Shown piece by piece: positions 27,041 through 36,723 of a DNA stretch of 64,000 bases. Position 1 is the stretch's first letter. Each line of letters begins with the position of its first letter. A program made the translations under genes and the position numbers. Source of the stretch: Emticicia fluvialis (lineage in GTDB: Bacteria; Bacteroidota; Bacteroidia; Cytophagales; Spirosomataceae); NCBI RefSeq assembly GCF_024793945.1, contig NZ_JANUSD010000004.1, positions 295,527 to 359,526 of the forward strand. Direction: 5' to 3'. The notes under the pieces are model-generated. The model did no database searches and was not told the origin of the DNA. It saw nothing but the letters and a program-made list of their open reading frames with translations.

Positions 27041-27996
27041 TGGCCTTAATAAGCAAAGATATTGAACTGGCAGTGAAGCTTTTGAATGCCGGTGAGGTGG
27101 TCGGAATTCCGACCGAGACGGTGTATGGATTGGCCGGCAACGCCTTGAACACCGATGCAGTAGCCCGGATATTTGAAGTAAAAAACCGACCAACCTTTGA
27201 CCCGCTTATTGTGCATACCCACAGCATTGAGCAGTTTGAAAAATACGTAAATGTAACTGATGAAAGGGTTTATGCCTTAGCTGAAAAATTTATGCCCGGG
27301 CCGCTGACCCTCTTATTACCAAGAAAAGAAATAATTCCTGACCTGGTTACATCAGGCCTGAACACCGTAGCCTTCAGAATACCCAATCATCCGTTAACGC
27401 TGCAGTTATTATGTCAATTGGATTTCCCATTGGCAGCGCCTAGCGCCAATCCGTTTGGTTATATTTCTCCAACAAGTGCGCTGCATGTGAATCATCAGTT
27501 GGGCGAGCAGATAAATCTGATTCTTGATGGGGGAGAGTGTCAGGTAGGCATTGAATCAACTATTGTTGGTTTGGCAGGAAATGAAACAATTGTTTACAGA
27601 AAAGGTGGTTTATCGATTGAAGAAATTGAAAACGTGGTAGGTAAAGTGCAAATAATTGAGCATTCGTCTTCCAATCCGAAGGCGCCCGGTATGCTTAAAA
27701 GCCATTATGCACCAAGAAAACCCCTGCTTCTAACCAGTCATGATTCAGAAATCACTTCGAGTAACGAAAAAGTTGCTTATCTGGGCTTTAACGAATTAAG
27801 AGCCGATATACCTGTTGAGAATCAACTGCTTTTGTCGCCTTCCGGCAATTTCAAAGAAGCGGCTAAAAATCTGTTTGCTTACCTGCGTGAGTTAGACAAC
27901 AGAAATGTTGAAGTTATATACACCAGCCTACTGCCGGAAAAAGACCTTGGCAGAGCCATAAATGACCGTATCAGGCGGGCTACTGTAAAAGATTGA
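27040..27996 (+). CDS. L-threonylcarbamoyladenylate synthase (Sua5/YwlC type)
   Basis: 318 residues: an N-terminal YrdC domain (1-200, with GIPTETVYGLAGNA, KNRPTFDPLIVH and PLAAPSANPFGYISPT) plus the C-terminal Sua5 domain, entered through SNPKAPGMLKSHYAP. It makes threonylcarbamoyl-AMP from Thr, bicarbonate and ATP for the t6A37 modification of tRNAs reading ANN codons. Its start codon overlaps the GNAT stop (TAATG). Ends three bases from the convergent OmpA gene. Confidence 0.95.
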   Translation: MALISKDIELAVKLLNAGEVVGIPTETVYGLAGNALNTDAVARIFEVKNRPTFDPLIVHTHSIEQFEKYVNVTDERVYALAEKFMPGPLTLLLPRKEIIPDLVTSGLNTVAFRIPNHPLTLQLLCQLDFPLAAPSANPFGYISPTSALHVNHQLGEQINLILDGGECQVGIESTIVGLAGNETIVYRKGGLSIEEIENVVGKVQIIEHSSSNPKAPGMLKSHYAPRKPLLLTSHDSEITSSNEKVAYLGFNELRADIPVENQLLLSPSGNFKEAAKNLFAYLRELDNRNVEVIYTSLLPEKDLGRAINDRIRRATVKD

Positions 27997-27999
27997 AAA

Positions 28000-30270
28000 T
28001 CAATTAGATATCACCTTGAATTCAACCCTTCGGTTCTTCTGGCGTGTTTCTTCGGTGTCATTTGATGCCACTGGCTGTTGCTGCCCTTTACCCGACGATG
28101 TCATGCGAGATGCGGAGACTCCCTTGTTGAACAGGTAATTTGAAACAGCCTTTGCCCGCAATTCAGACAAGTATAGATTCAGCCGTGGGTCTCCCACGTT
28201 ATCGGTATGGCCAATAATCTCTATATTCACTTTCGGATTCTCTTTCAGCATTTGAACCAGTTTATCTAATTCGGTATATGATTGCTGCTTGATAATTGGC
28301 TGGCTCTGGTCAAAAAATACATTTTCCAGTTTTACAGGTTTACCTATTTCAATACTTTTAAAGTAATTGTCGGTAAAGGCTGTTGCCGGAGCAATAATTG
28401 TTTGTTTTGGTGGGGTAACTGGCTCAGGCACCTTGTCAATATTTTGTTGAACTGTTTTCTCTTCATTTTTTACTATCACCGGCGCATCGTTCTTGGGTTT
28501 GTTTTCAACCGGCTGGGGTGCCTTTTTTATCTCTGCTTTTTCAAGCAGCACATCAAAAGAAAAATTTCCAGAGGCCAGATTCAACAAATTAATGTCAGCT
28601 GTGTACAGCTTATAATCATCAGCATGTACACGTAATGTGTATTTCTTTCCGAAATCTGCCGGAGGTATGGGCGTTGTGGTTCTGCTGTTTTCCATTAAGG
28701 CAAGTTTATCATTATCAGATGCCACAAAAGATACCCTTGCATGAGGGATAGGCGCACGGGTTTTAGAATCGAGGGTGTTGAAGGTAAAAATATACCCGTT
28801 CTTTTTCAGGGCAATCATCAGCACATTGTCAACCAGCTGGCTTGGGTTTACAGTTGTTTTAGATGCCTGGTATCCGGGGGCAGATATTTCAATTTCGTAG
28901 ATTTTATCGGCACTCAATGAAGCCTTGTATCTGTTTCTCTCTGCATCTAATATCCCTTTAACTGGTGTTAAATCGGTTGATAACTTAAAACCGGCCGGTA
29001 ATATACTTTTTGTGTAAAAGTCTGTTGCAATAAAATAGGTTTCTTTCACAGGTACCCGGGCTAATTTCAGGTACAAGGTTTGGTTATCTTTCACCAGCGG
29101 TGCGTTGTAGGTAATATATCCCTTACTTTTAACCTCGGCGGTGTAGTTTTCAGCTAACTTGAGTACGGCTTGCCATTCCGACTGCACATTGGTGGTCTGC
29201 AAAGGAACTACTTCATTGGTTGCATTGAAGATGGTTAAGCTGGCCCCGGGTATGTTTAGTTTAGTTTCTTCGTCTACTACTATTAATCTGTATCGGTTTG
29301 ATGGCTTCTTTTCAAGTATAATATCCTGAGCAAATTGCCTGCGCGAAATCAGTTCTTTTAAATCTACGTTTTGGTTGGTCTGGGTATATCCTTCCGACTC
29401 CACTTCAACTGAATACTCGGCATCCGGTGATAAATTGGCCGAAAAACCATCTTTTTCAATGCGTGCCGCAATAGACTGCCTGGTTTTCAGATTGATTATC
29501 CGCATCCGGGTATTGATAATAAATTCCTTCGTGTCTTTATCTACTATCCTGAATAAAAAGTTATAGTTTTCTCTTTTCAGCGGAAAACGTTTCATGGTAA
29601 TGTTGGCCCCGGGATACTCAGTTCTGATGCTTTCAAAAGAAAGTTGTTCTGTAAAGGGTTTATAACCTTCTGCAGTTATTTCAATGGTAAACTTTTTTTT
29701 AGGGCCAATTTCAATTTTGTATGGATTGTCTTTGTCTGATTTACCTGTAAGTGTGGTTTCTTCAGGGCGAATAACCCTGAATGAGGCCGGAATTGTCTCT
29801 AACGTGATGGCATCAATGGCGCTCAATGCTAAAGGAGCCGAGTCATTTTTTTTAAGACTCAGACTAATAAATCTGTCGATTGGCCGCACAATTTTTTTGG
29901 GGTCAACTGCGTCTATTTCAATCTCTGAGCGTTGATAGCCCGGAGCTTCAATAGTCACAAAATAGCTCTTGGTTTTATCAAGTTTAGCTTTCCATTCGCC
30001 AGTTTTGACGTTGAGCACTACCTCTATATCCTGATTATTTTTATCTTTTATTTTTACCAGTGTGTTGGTTATGATTTGTTTATCTCTGGCGTCGGTAAAA
30101 AGGAAAACGTATTCGTCAATGACCGGAACCGACTGGAAAAAGCTGGCCTCGTGAGAGATATGATTAATCCGGTAATCAGTATCAGGTTCGGAAACTGATT
30201 TATTGTTAGCAAAAGCCGTACAAATGCATTGAAATGTAAAAACAGCAGTAAGTAAAACTGAAATTCTCAT
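28000..30270 (-). CDS. OmpA family protein with repeated beta-sandwich domains
   Basis: 756 residues. A signal peptide (1-21) is followed by about six repeating beta-rich units (about 50-590), each with a pattern like D-x-x-T-x-x-I-P-A and Y-x-V-x-V-x-A-x-G-Y, as in carboxypeptidase regulatory-like or CNA-B domains. A Pro/Lys/Val linker (about 590-640) leads to a C-terminal OmpA domain (about 650-756) with NVFFDQSQ, IIGHTDNVGDPRLNLYLSE and RRVEF, which binds peptidoglycan. Likely an outer-membrane-tethered or periplasmic structural protein. Monocistronic. Confidence 0.9.
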   Translation of the reverse strand: MRISVLLTAVFTFQCICTAFANNKSVSEPDTDYRINHISHEASFFQSVPVIDEYVFLFTDARDKQIITNTLVKIKDKNNQDIEVVLNVKTGEWKAKLDKTKSYFVTIEAPGYQRSEIEIDAVDPKKIVRPIDRFISLSLKKNDSAPLALSAIDAITLETIPASFRVIRPEETTLTGKSDKDNPYKIEIGPKKKFTIEITAEGYKPFTEQLSFESIRTEYPGANITMKRFPLKRENYNFLFRIVDKDTKEFIINTRMRIINLKTRQSIAARIEKDGFSANLSPDAEYSVEVESEGYTQTNQNVDLKELISRRQFAQDIILEKKPSNRYRLIVVDEETKLNIPGASLTIFNATNEVVPLQTTNVQSEWQAVLKLAENYTAEVKSKGYITYNAPLVKDNQTLYLKLARVPVKETYFIATDFYTKSILPAGFKLSTDLTPVKGILDAERNRYKASLSADKIYEIEISAPGYQASKTTVNPSQLVDNVLMIALKKNGYIFTFNTLDSKTRAPIPHARVSFVASDNDKLALMENSRTTTPIPPADFGKKYTLRVHADDYKLYTADINLLNLASGNFSFDVLLEKAEIKKAPQPVENKPKNDAPVIVKNEEKTVQQNIDKVPEPVTPPKQTIIAPATAFTDNYFKSIEIGKPVKLENVFFDQSQPIIKQQSYTELDKLVQMLKENPKVNIEIIGHTDNVGDPRLNLYLSELRAKAVSNYLFNKGVSASRMTSSGKGQQQPVASNDTEETRQKNRRVEFKVISN

Positions 30271-30375
30271 AGAAATCGGCGAATATATCTGATGTCGCTT
30301 ATTTAATTATATCCCATTAGAACGAAGAATTCGAAATGAATTGTAAGTTTTTATGAAATTATGTTGTTTTGTTAA

Positions 30376-31017
30376 ATGGAAGAAAATGCAAAAAAAACAG
30401 TTTTAATTGATTTACACTATCTACCCTGTACTCAATTTTTTTCTGCGGTGCTGGAGGCCGATGCGCTGATGCTGGAAAGCCATGAACACTACATCAAGCA
30501 AAGTTACCGTAACAGATGCTATTTATTGGGTGCCAACCAGGTTGAAATGCTGATTGTACCAGTGGTTGACGGCAACAAAAAAATTCTGGTAAAAGATATC
30601 CGGATAGATTACCAGCAAAGGTGGTTTGATAACCACTGGCGTACCATCAGGGCGGCTTATGGTAAATCGCCGTTTTTTGAGTTCTTTGGCGATTACTTTC
30701 AGAACACAATACAAAAGAAGCCAACTTTTTTATGGGACCTTAATTTTGAGTTGCTGACAATTTGTCTGAAATTATTACAAATTAACAAGACAATAAGTCT
30801 GACTGAAAATTATGAAAAACAACCGGATTCTTCTATTTATGACCTTCGCGGGCTAATAACACCTAAAAAAGCCTCTGAAAACGCAATTCCGTTTCATCCG
30901 GTGGCATATCAGCAAAACTTTGGCAGTGAATTTGTACCTAACCTTAGCGTAATTGACTTGTTGTTTTGCAGAGGCAATCAATCTTTAGGAATTTTAAAGA
31001 AATCTGCCCGAAATTGA
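30376..31017 (+). CDS. WbqC family protein
   Basis: 213 residues with the WbqC pattern: IDLHYLPCTQFF at the N-terminus, HEHYIKQSYRNRCYLLGANQVEMLIVPV (about 37-64) and the YGKSPFFEFF region (about 96-105). WbqC proteins are found near glycan or lipopolysaccharide genes, and a role in nucleotide-sugar or amino-sugar transfer has been proposed but not proved. In many Bacteroidota it is attached to the lepB operon; here it is separated from it by about 8 kb. Confidence 0.9.
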   Translation: MEENAKKTVLIDLHYLPCTQFFSAVLEADALMLESHEHYIKQSYRNRCYLLGANQVEMLIVPVVDGNKKILVKDIRIDYQQRWFDNHWRTIRAAYGKSPFFEFFGDYFQNTIQKKPTFLWDLNFELLTICLKLLQINKTISLTENYEKQPDSSIYDLRGLITPKKASENAIPFHPVAYQQNFGSEFVPNLSVIDLLFCRGNQSLGILKKSARN

Positions 31018-31170
31018 ACAGAGTTTGTTAATAAATCGTTATATTGCAAATGCAAATGTTTTGCTTAAACCAAATATTTGAGTCTTAAAGCAATATTGAC
31101 CATTACAAAATTTTGAATTATGGAAAAATCGAATCAGCTGATTTTTTCATCTAATCTATCGTAAAATTAA

Positions 31171-33708
31171 ATGGAGCCTAAATTTTCACAAAAAGTCAAA
31201 GACATCATTACCCTTGCCCGTGAAGAAGCACTTAGGCTTGGTCATGATTACATCGGAACAGAACATTTGATTCTGGGGATGATCCGCGATGGAGAAGGTA
31301 TTGCTTTAAATCTACTGAAAGGGGCTGGTGTATCGCTTGAGGAGTTGCGTATTACAATTGAACAAGCCACCAAGGGAACTGCGACCAATAACATTAAAAA
31401 TTTGGCAAACATTCCGTTAACGCGCCAATCTGAAAAAGTTTTAAAGATTACTCATTTGGAGGCCAAAATCTTCAAATCTCAACTCATAGGAACCGAGCAT
31501 CTGTTATTAGCGATTCTGCGCGATGGGGATAACCTCGGTGGACAGATTTTACAGAAATTCCACCTCAACTACGAGCAGGCCAAAGAAATGTTAGACTACC
31601 AGCTAACCGGCCAGAAACCTGTGATGGAACGCCCTGAAACAGATGACGATGATGAAAGATTTTTAGGTGGCGGTGCCGGAGGTTACTCTCAGCAAAGAAA
31701 TGACCCCAAGAACCCGGAAAAATCGAAAACGCCAGTACTGGATAATTTCGGTCGTGATTTGACCAAGCTTGCCGAAGTGGGCAAACTAGACCCGATTGTT
31801 GGACGTGAGAAAGAAATTGAGCGTGTAGCACAGATTCTTTCAAGACGTAAGAAAAATAACCCGATTCTGATTGGTGAGCCTGGTGTTGGTAAAACAGCCA
31901 TTGCCGAAGGCCTTGCTTTAAGAATTGTACAGAAAAAAGTGTCGAGAATCCTTTTTGGTAAAAGGGTAGTAACGCTGGATCTGGCTTCGCTGGTGGCAGG
32001 TACCAAATACCGTGGCCAGTTTGAAGAAAGAATGAAAGCCGTGATGAACGAGTTGGAGAAATCGCCGGATGTGATTCTTTTCATAGATGAGATACATACC
32101 ATCGTAGGTGCCGGTGGAGCCAGTGGCTCATTGGATGCCTCTAATATGTTTAAACCAGCTTTAGCCCGCGGGGATATCCAATGTATTGGTGCCACCACGC
32201 TTGACGAGTACCGTCAGTACATTGAAAAAGACGGAGCTTTGGCTCGTCGTTTCCAGATGGTAATGGTTGAAGCCACTTCTATTGAAGAAACCATTGAGAT
32301 TCTGAACAACATTAAAGATAAGTACGAAGATCACCACCACGTTAACTATACGCCTGAAGCGTTGGAATCTGCGGTTAAATTATCTGAAAGATACATTACC
32401 GACCGCTACTTGCCAGATAAAGCCATTGACGTATTAGACGAAGTAGGGGCTCGCGTACACATCAATAATATTTCGGTACCACCGGATATCGTAATGCTGG
32501 AAGAGCAGGTAGAACTGATTAAGAAAGAGAAAAATCAGGTGGTGAAAAGCCAACGTTATGAAGAGGCAGCACAACTGCGCGACCGCGAGAAAAAACTGTT
32601 GGAGCAATTGGAAAAAGCCAAAATAGCCTGGGAAGAAGAAGCCAAAACCAAACGTTATAACGTAACAGAAGATAACGTTGCCGATGTAGTGGCCATGATG
32701 ACTGGTATACCAGTGAAACGTGTGAACATGAATGAAGGAGAGAAAATCCTGAAAATGGGAGACGCCTTGAGAGGAAGAATTATTGGCCAGGACCCAGCGG
32801 TTGAAAAACTCGTTAAATCTATCCAGCGCACACGAGTGGGTTTAAAAGACCCTAAAAAGCCGATTGGTTCGTTCATATTCTTAGGGCCTACTGGTGTTGG
32901 TAAAACAGAGTTGGCCAAAACACTGGCAGAATATCTTTTTGATAAAGAAGATGCCCTTGTAAGAATAGACATGAGTGAGTACATGGAGAAATTCAGTATC
33001 TCTCGCCTTGTCGGAGCGCCTCCCGGATACGTTGGTTATGAAGAAGGTGGCCAGTTGACAGAGAAAATCCGCAGAAAACCTTATTCGGTAGTTTTGTTGG
33101 ATGAGATTGAAAAAGCTCACCCGGATGTTTACAATATCCTTCTTCAGGTTCTGGACGATGGTGTGTTGACTGACAGCCTGGGTAGAAAAGTTGATTTCAG
33201 AAATACAATTATTATCATGACCTCGAACATCGGGGTGCGTGACCTGAAAGATTTCGGAACAGGCATTGGTTTTGCTACCAAGGCTCGTAACGAAAATCAG
33301 GACGAAATGGTGAAAAGCACAATTCAGAATGCTTTGAGAAAAACCTTCTCGCCTGAGTTCCTGAATCGTCTTGACGATGTAATTGTGTTCAATTCTCTGG
33401 GTCGTGAAGATATCCATAAAATTATTGACATCGCATTGAAACGCCTTACTTCTCGTATCAGTAGTATTGGTTATAAAATAGAACTGACCGAAAAGGCCAA
33501 GGATTTCCTGGGTGACAAAGGATATGATCAGCAATATGGCGCCAGACCATTAAATAGAGCGATTCAGAAATATGTGGAAGACCCACTGGCTGAAGAGATT
33601 CTGAAAGGAGAAACCAAAGAAGGAGATACCATTCTGGTTGATTACAGCGGAGAAGGCGAATCGCTTACTTTTAAAGTAATGAACAACGAAGCCGAAATTG
33701 AAAAGTAA
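31171..33708 (+). CDS. clpC: ATP-dependent Clp protease ATP-binding subunit ClpC
   Basis: 845 residues. Two Clp N-repeats (about 1-145), an acidic linker, AAA domain 1 (Walker A GEPGVGKT at about 234), a UVR-containing middle domain (EAAQLRDREKKLLEQ, about 466-480), AAA domain 2 (Walker A GPTGVGKT at about 572) and a C-terminal domain for peptidase docking. The UVR-containing middle domain assigns it to ClpC rather than ClpA or ClpB. It unfolds substrates for ClpP. Single gene with its own terminator. A palindrome AATCAGCTGATT sits about 35 bp upstream of the start but matches no CIRCE or CtsR site I know. Confidence 0.96.
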   Translation: MEPKFSQKVKDIITLAREEALRLGHDYIGTEHLILGMIRDGEGIALNLLKGAGVSLEELRITIEQATKGTATNNIKNLANIPLTRQSEKVLKITHLEAKIFKSQLIGTEHLLLAILRDGDNLGGQILQKFHLNYEQAKEMLDYQLTGQKPVMERPETDDDDERFLGGGAGGYSQQRNDPKNPEKSKTPVLDNFGRDLTKLAEVGKLDPIVGREKEIERVAQILSRRKKNNPILIGEPGVGKTAIAEGLALRIVQKKVSRILFGKRVVTLDLASLVAGTKYRGQFEERMKAVMNELEKSPDVILFIDEIHTIVGAGGASGSLDASNMFKPALARGDIQCIGATTLDEYRQYIEKDGALARRFQMVMVEATSIEETIEILNNIKDKYEDHHHVNYTPEALESAVKLSERYITDRYLPDKAIDVLDEVGARVHINNISVPPDIVMLEEQVELIKKEKNQVVKSQRYEEAAQLRDREKKLLEQLEKAKIAWEEEAKTKRYNVTEDNVADVVAMMTGIPVKRVNMNEGEKILKMGDALRGRIIGQDPAVEKLVKSIQRTRVGLKDPKKPIGSFIFLGPTGVGKTELAKTLAEYLFDKEDALVRIDMSEYMEKFSISRLVGAPPGYVGYEEGGQLTEKIRRKPYSVVLLDEIEKAHPDVYNILLQVLDDGVLTDSLGRKVDFRNTIIIMTSNIGVRDLKDFGTGIGFATKARNENQDEMVKSTIQNALRKTFSPEFLNRLDDVIVFNSLGREDIHKIIDIALKRLTSRISSIGYKIELTEKAKDFLGDKGYDQQYGARPLNRAIQKYVEDPLAEEILKGETKEGDTILVDYSGEGESLTFKVMNNEAEIEK

Positions 33709-33733
33709 AATTTGAGTTTCTTGGTAAATAAAC

Positions 33734-33773
33734 AACAAAGGCACGGCTTTTAGCTGTGCTTTTGTTATTTTTG
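33734..33773 (+). terminator. clpC terminator fused to the next promoter
   Basis: AACAAAGGCAC pairs with GTGCTTTTGTT (one mismatch), then ATTTTTG. The same T-run forms the TATTTTTG (33766-33773) -7-like element that precedes the methyltransferase gene. Confidence 0.75.
33766..33773 (+). promoter_or_regulatory. -7 element abutting the methyltransferase start
   Basis: Exact TATTTTTG followed by CGCTT and the ATG at 33779, only five bases away. There is no clear -33 box. If active, the transcript would be leaderless, as for truA. Confidence 0.45.
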
Positions 33774-33778
33774 CGCTT

Positions 33779-34549
33779 ATGATTTTTGATTATCTGAAAT
33801 ATATTTTTAGTGCCGGAAATGAACACGACCTCCATTCACCTTTTTTATTTGATTTTTATACAAAGGTGCTTAAAAATTCAGAAACTGCTGACGCATTTAA
33901 GGCAGTGGAGGCATTGAGAAAATCGTTGTTGAAAGATGAGAGAACAATTGAAATAACCGATTTTGGGGCGGGTTCAAAAATTAACAAATCGAACCTCAGA
34001 AGGATAAAGGACATTGCCCGAAACTCGCAGAAGTCTCCCAAACTGGCGCAGTTGTTTTTCCGGATAATTCGCTATTTCAATTACAATCAGATATTTGATT
34101 TAGGCACTTCATTGGGTATTACAACGGCTTACATGGCCACTGCCAGTTCTGCTGCCAAAGTTTATACGTTTGAAGGTTGTCCGCAAACAGCGGCAGTAGC
34201 CAGCCAAAACTTTCAGAAATTGGGTATTACAAATGTTGAGATTATAACCGGAGACCTGAACGAGACCCTTCAAAACCAATTGCAGCAAACAAACCGAATT
34301 GATTTTGCTTTTTTTGATGCCAACCACAGATACGAGCCCACCGTTGATTACTTTGAAAAGTGTTTAGCGAAAGCACACGAAGACACGTGCTTTGTTTTTG
34401 ACGATATCTACTGGTCTGAAGGCATGAAAAAAGCCTGGGAACATATCAAAAACCATCCGCGTTCAACAATTACTATCGATATTTTTTATGTGGGTATCGT
34501 GTTTTTCAGAAGCAAACAGCCTAAGCAGCATTTCATACTAAAATTTTAA
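33779..34549 (+). CDS. Class I SAM-dependent methyltransferase
   Basis: 256 residues. A Rossmann-type methyltransferase core from about residue 100: FDLGTSLGITTAYMA is motif I, VYTFEGCPQTA carries the acidic residue for the ribose, GDLNETL and DFAFFDANHRYEPTVDYF continue the fold as in O-methyltransferases (the DxNH is like the catechol/caffeoyl-CoA type). The first 95 residues are an extra helical domain. Substrate unknown. It sits between clpC and sufS, in the same direction as both. Confidence 0.85.
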   Translation: MIFDYLKYIFSAGNEHDLHSPFLFDFYTKVLKNSETADAFKAVEALRKSLLKDERTIEITDFGAGSKINKSNLRRIKDIARNSQKSPKLAQLFFRIIRYFNYNQIFDLGTSLGITTAYMATASSAAKVYTFEGCPQTAAVASQNFQKLGITNVEIITGDLNETLQNQLQQTNRIDFAFFDANHRYEPTVDYFEKCLAKAHEDTCFVFDDIYWSEGMKKAWEHIKNHPRSTITIDIFYVGIVFFRSKQPKQHFILKF

Positions 34550-34633
34550 AGCAAAACACTTTTCATATTTAAGTTGCACCAAACTAAAAGGCCTTTTTAG
34601 GTGTTAGGTAAAAACAGAAATTATAGAGCAACC

Positions 34634-35851
34634 ATGTTAGATATACAGAAAATTAGAGCAGATTTCCCGATTCTGGATGAGCAAGTGAATGGAAAAGATC
34701 TGGTATATTTTGATAACGCAGCCACTACCCAGAAACCTTTGCCGGTACTGAATGCACTGGCCAATTACTATGGGCATTATAACGCTAATATTCATAGGGG
34801 AATACATAATCTGGCCGAGAAGGCAACTGCAGCATTTGAGGAGTCACGCAAGGCCATTCAGAAATTTCTTAATGCCAGACTTACCGAAGAAATAATTTTT
34901 ACATACGGCACCACAGATGGTATTAATCTGGTGGCACAAACATACGGGCGCGCATTTTTAAAAGCCGGTGATGAAATCATTATCAGCACAATGGAGCATC
35001 ATTCAAACATTGTGCCCTGGCAAATGCTTTGTGAGCAAAATGGTTGTATCCTGAAAGTGATACCCATAAATGACAACGGAGAGTTGATAATGGAAGAGTA
35101 CGACAAGTTGTTGTCAGAAAAAACCAGGTTTGTATCGGTAGTACATGTTTCTAACGCTTTAGGAACTATCAATCCGGTAAAACAGATTATTGAAAAGGCG
35201 CATCAGGTAGGAGCAAAGGTGTTGATTGATGGCGCACAGGCTACTTCTCATATAACTATTGATGTGCAGGATTTAGATGCAGATTTCTATGTGTTTTCTG
35301 CACATAAAATCTATGGACCGACGGGCATGGGTGCTTTATACGGCAAAAAAGATATTCTTGATGCCATGCCACCTTACCGTGGCGGTGGAGAAATGATTAA
35401 GGAAGTTACTTTTGAGAAAACCACTTATAACGAATTGCCATATAAATTTGAGGCAGGTACCCCAAACATTGCAGACGTTATTGCAGTTAAGTATGCACTT
35501 GACTACGTAAATGCGCTAGGGAAAGAGAATATTGCAGCCTACGAAAACGAACTGCTGGCGTATGCAACCGAGCAACTGTCGCAGATTGAAGGACTCAAAA
35601 TTATAGGTCAGGCAAAAGAGAAAGTATCTGTAATCTCATTTGTGATTGATGGCGTACACCCGCAAGATATCGGGGTGATTCTCGACCAGCAGGGTATAGC
35701 CGTTCGCACGGGGCACCATTGTACCCAACCGTTGATGAAACGATTAGGAATACCCGGAACTTCAAGAGCCTCATTTGCTGTTTATAATACCAAAGATGAA
35801 ATTGACAAACTGGTAAAGGGTATAGAAAAAGTAAAGAAAATGGTACTTTAA
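34634..35851 (+). CDS. sufS: Cysteine desulfurase SufS
   Basis: About 405 residues from the ATG at 34634, where SufS proteins start (LDIQKIRADFPIL); an in-frame ATG at 34601 would add 11 residues. PLP-binding Lys225 in SAHKIYGPTG and catalytic Cys363 in RTGHHCTQPL are present. It releases sulfur from cysteine as persulfide for Fe-S cluster assembly. Followed by sufE (18 bp) and sufT (7 bp); sufB, sufC and sufD are not in the window. Confidence 0.96.
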   Translation: MLDIQKIRADFPILDEQVNGKDLVYFDNAATTQKPLPVLNALANYYGHYNANIHRGIHNLAEKATAAFEESRKAIQKFLNARLTEEIIFTYGTTDGINLVAQTYGRAFLKAGDEIIISTMEHHSNIVPWQMLCEQNGCILKVIPINDNGELIMEEYDKLLSEKTRFVSVVHVSNALGTINPVKQIIEKAHQVGAKVLIDGAQATSHITIDVQDLDADFYVFSAHKIYGPTGMGALYGKKDILDAMPPYRGGGEMIKEVTFEKTTYNELPYKFEAGTPNIADVIAVKYALDYVNALGKENIAAYENELLAYATEQLSQIEGLKIIGQAKEKVSVISFVIDGVHPQDIGVILDQQGIAVRTGHHCTQPLMKRLGIPGTSRASFAVYNTKDEIDKLVKGIEKVKKMVL

Positions 35852-35869
35852 TTAACCATAAACATAAGC

Positions 35870-36298
35870 ATGACCATTAACGAAATACAGGATGAACTCA
35901 TTGAGGAATTTGAACTTTTTGATGACTGGGAAGGGAAATATGAGTATATCATTGATTTAGGAAAGAAATTGCCGAAACTGGCCGACGCGTATAAAACAGA
36001 AGAAAATATAATAAAAGGCTGCCAGTCTGTTGTTTGGCTGCATGCTTATATGAATGGCCATAAACTGATATTTGAAGCAGACAGCGAGGCCATTATTGTG
36101 AAAGGCCTAGTGAGTATGCTCCTGAAAGTGCTTTCTGGCCATACGCCGGAAGAAATTCTTGGGGCCGACCTTTATTTTATTAATAAAGTAGGTTTAAGCA
36201 GCCACCTGGCACAAACCCGCTCAAATGGGCTTGCCTCAATGGTGAAACAAATGAAAACTTATGCAGTTGCGTTTCAGTCTTTAGAAGAAAATAAATAA
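35870..36298 (+). CDS. sufE: SufE family sulfur acceptor
   Basis: 142 residues. The conserved Cys is in IKGCQSVVWL (Cys at about residue 51), which accepts persulfide from SufS and passes it to the SufBCD scaffold. EEFELFDDWEGKYEYIIDLGKKLP at the N-terminus is the usual SufE start. Directly downstream of sufS. Confidence 0.95.
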   Translation: MTINEIQDELIEEFELFDDWEGKYEYIIDLGKKLPKLADAYKTEENIIKGCQSVVWLHAYMNGHKLIFEADSEAIIVKGLVSMLLKVLSGHTPEEILGADLYFINKVGLSSHLAQTRSNGLASMVKQMKTYAVAFQSLEENK

Positions 36299-36305
36299 TA
36301 TCCCA

Positions 36306-36617
36306 ATGACCGACCAGGAACTTAAAGATAAAGTAGTAGAAGCCCTGAAAACAGTATATGACCCGGAAATACCAGTAGATGTGTATGAGTTGGGTTTAAT
36401 ATACGACATCAAGGTTTTTCCGGTTAATAATGTTTACTTATTAATGACACTTACCTCTCCTTCATGCCCTTCAGCGGAGTCAATACCTGTTGAAATTGAA
36501 CAGAAAGTTAAGGCCATTGAAGGCGTAAGCGATGTAAGTGTTGAACTAACTTTTGACCCTCCGTACACCACCGAGATGATGTCTGAAGTAGCCAAACTGG
36601 AATTAGGTTTTATGTAA
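36306..36617 (+). CDS. sufT: SUF maturation protein SufT (MIP18/DUF59 domain)
   Basis: 103 residues of the MIP18/DUF59 family: VYDPEIPVDVYELGLIYDI with the conserved DPE-P-D-x-LGL, and TLTSPSCPSAESIP with the conserved Cys. SufT-type proteins help deliver Fe-S clusters to target enzymes. Seven bases after sufE, so one operon. Confidence 0.94.
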   Translation: MTDQELKDKVVEALKTVYDPEIPVDVYELGLIYDIKVFPVNNVYLLMTLTSPSCPSAESIPVEIEQKVKAIEGVSDVSVELTFDPPYTTEMMSEVAKLELGFM

Positions 36618-36673
36618 TATGATAGTCCGGTTTATTAAAAAGAAACTGACCCCTTCTGTCTGGTAAGCCGGTT

Positions 36674-36713
36674 AATAAGTATTTTTTAAACCCCTGCGGG
36701 TCGGGGACTTATT
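36674..36713 (+). other. Hairpin in the leader of the bacilliredoxin gene
   Basis: AATAAGT pairs with ACTTATT, enclosing a CCCC/GGGG inner pair. It ends 10 bp before the start codon of the bacilliredoxin gene and could affect its translation, or partly terminate the suf operon on the way. Confidence 0.35.
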
Positions 36714-36723
36714 CATAAATGTC

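Noticed and set aside
31120..31150. CtsR or CIRCE heat-shock operator before clpC
   Set aside because: The palindrome AATCAGCTGATT there matches neither consensus.
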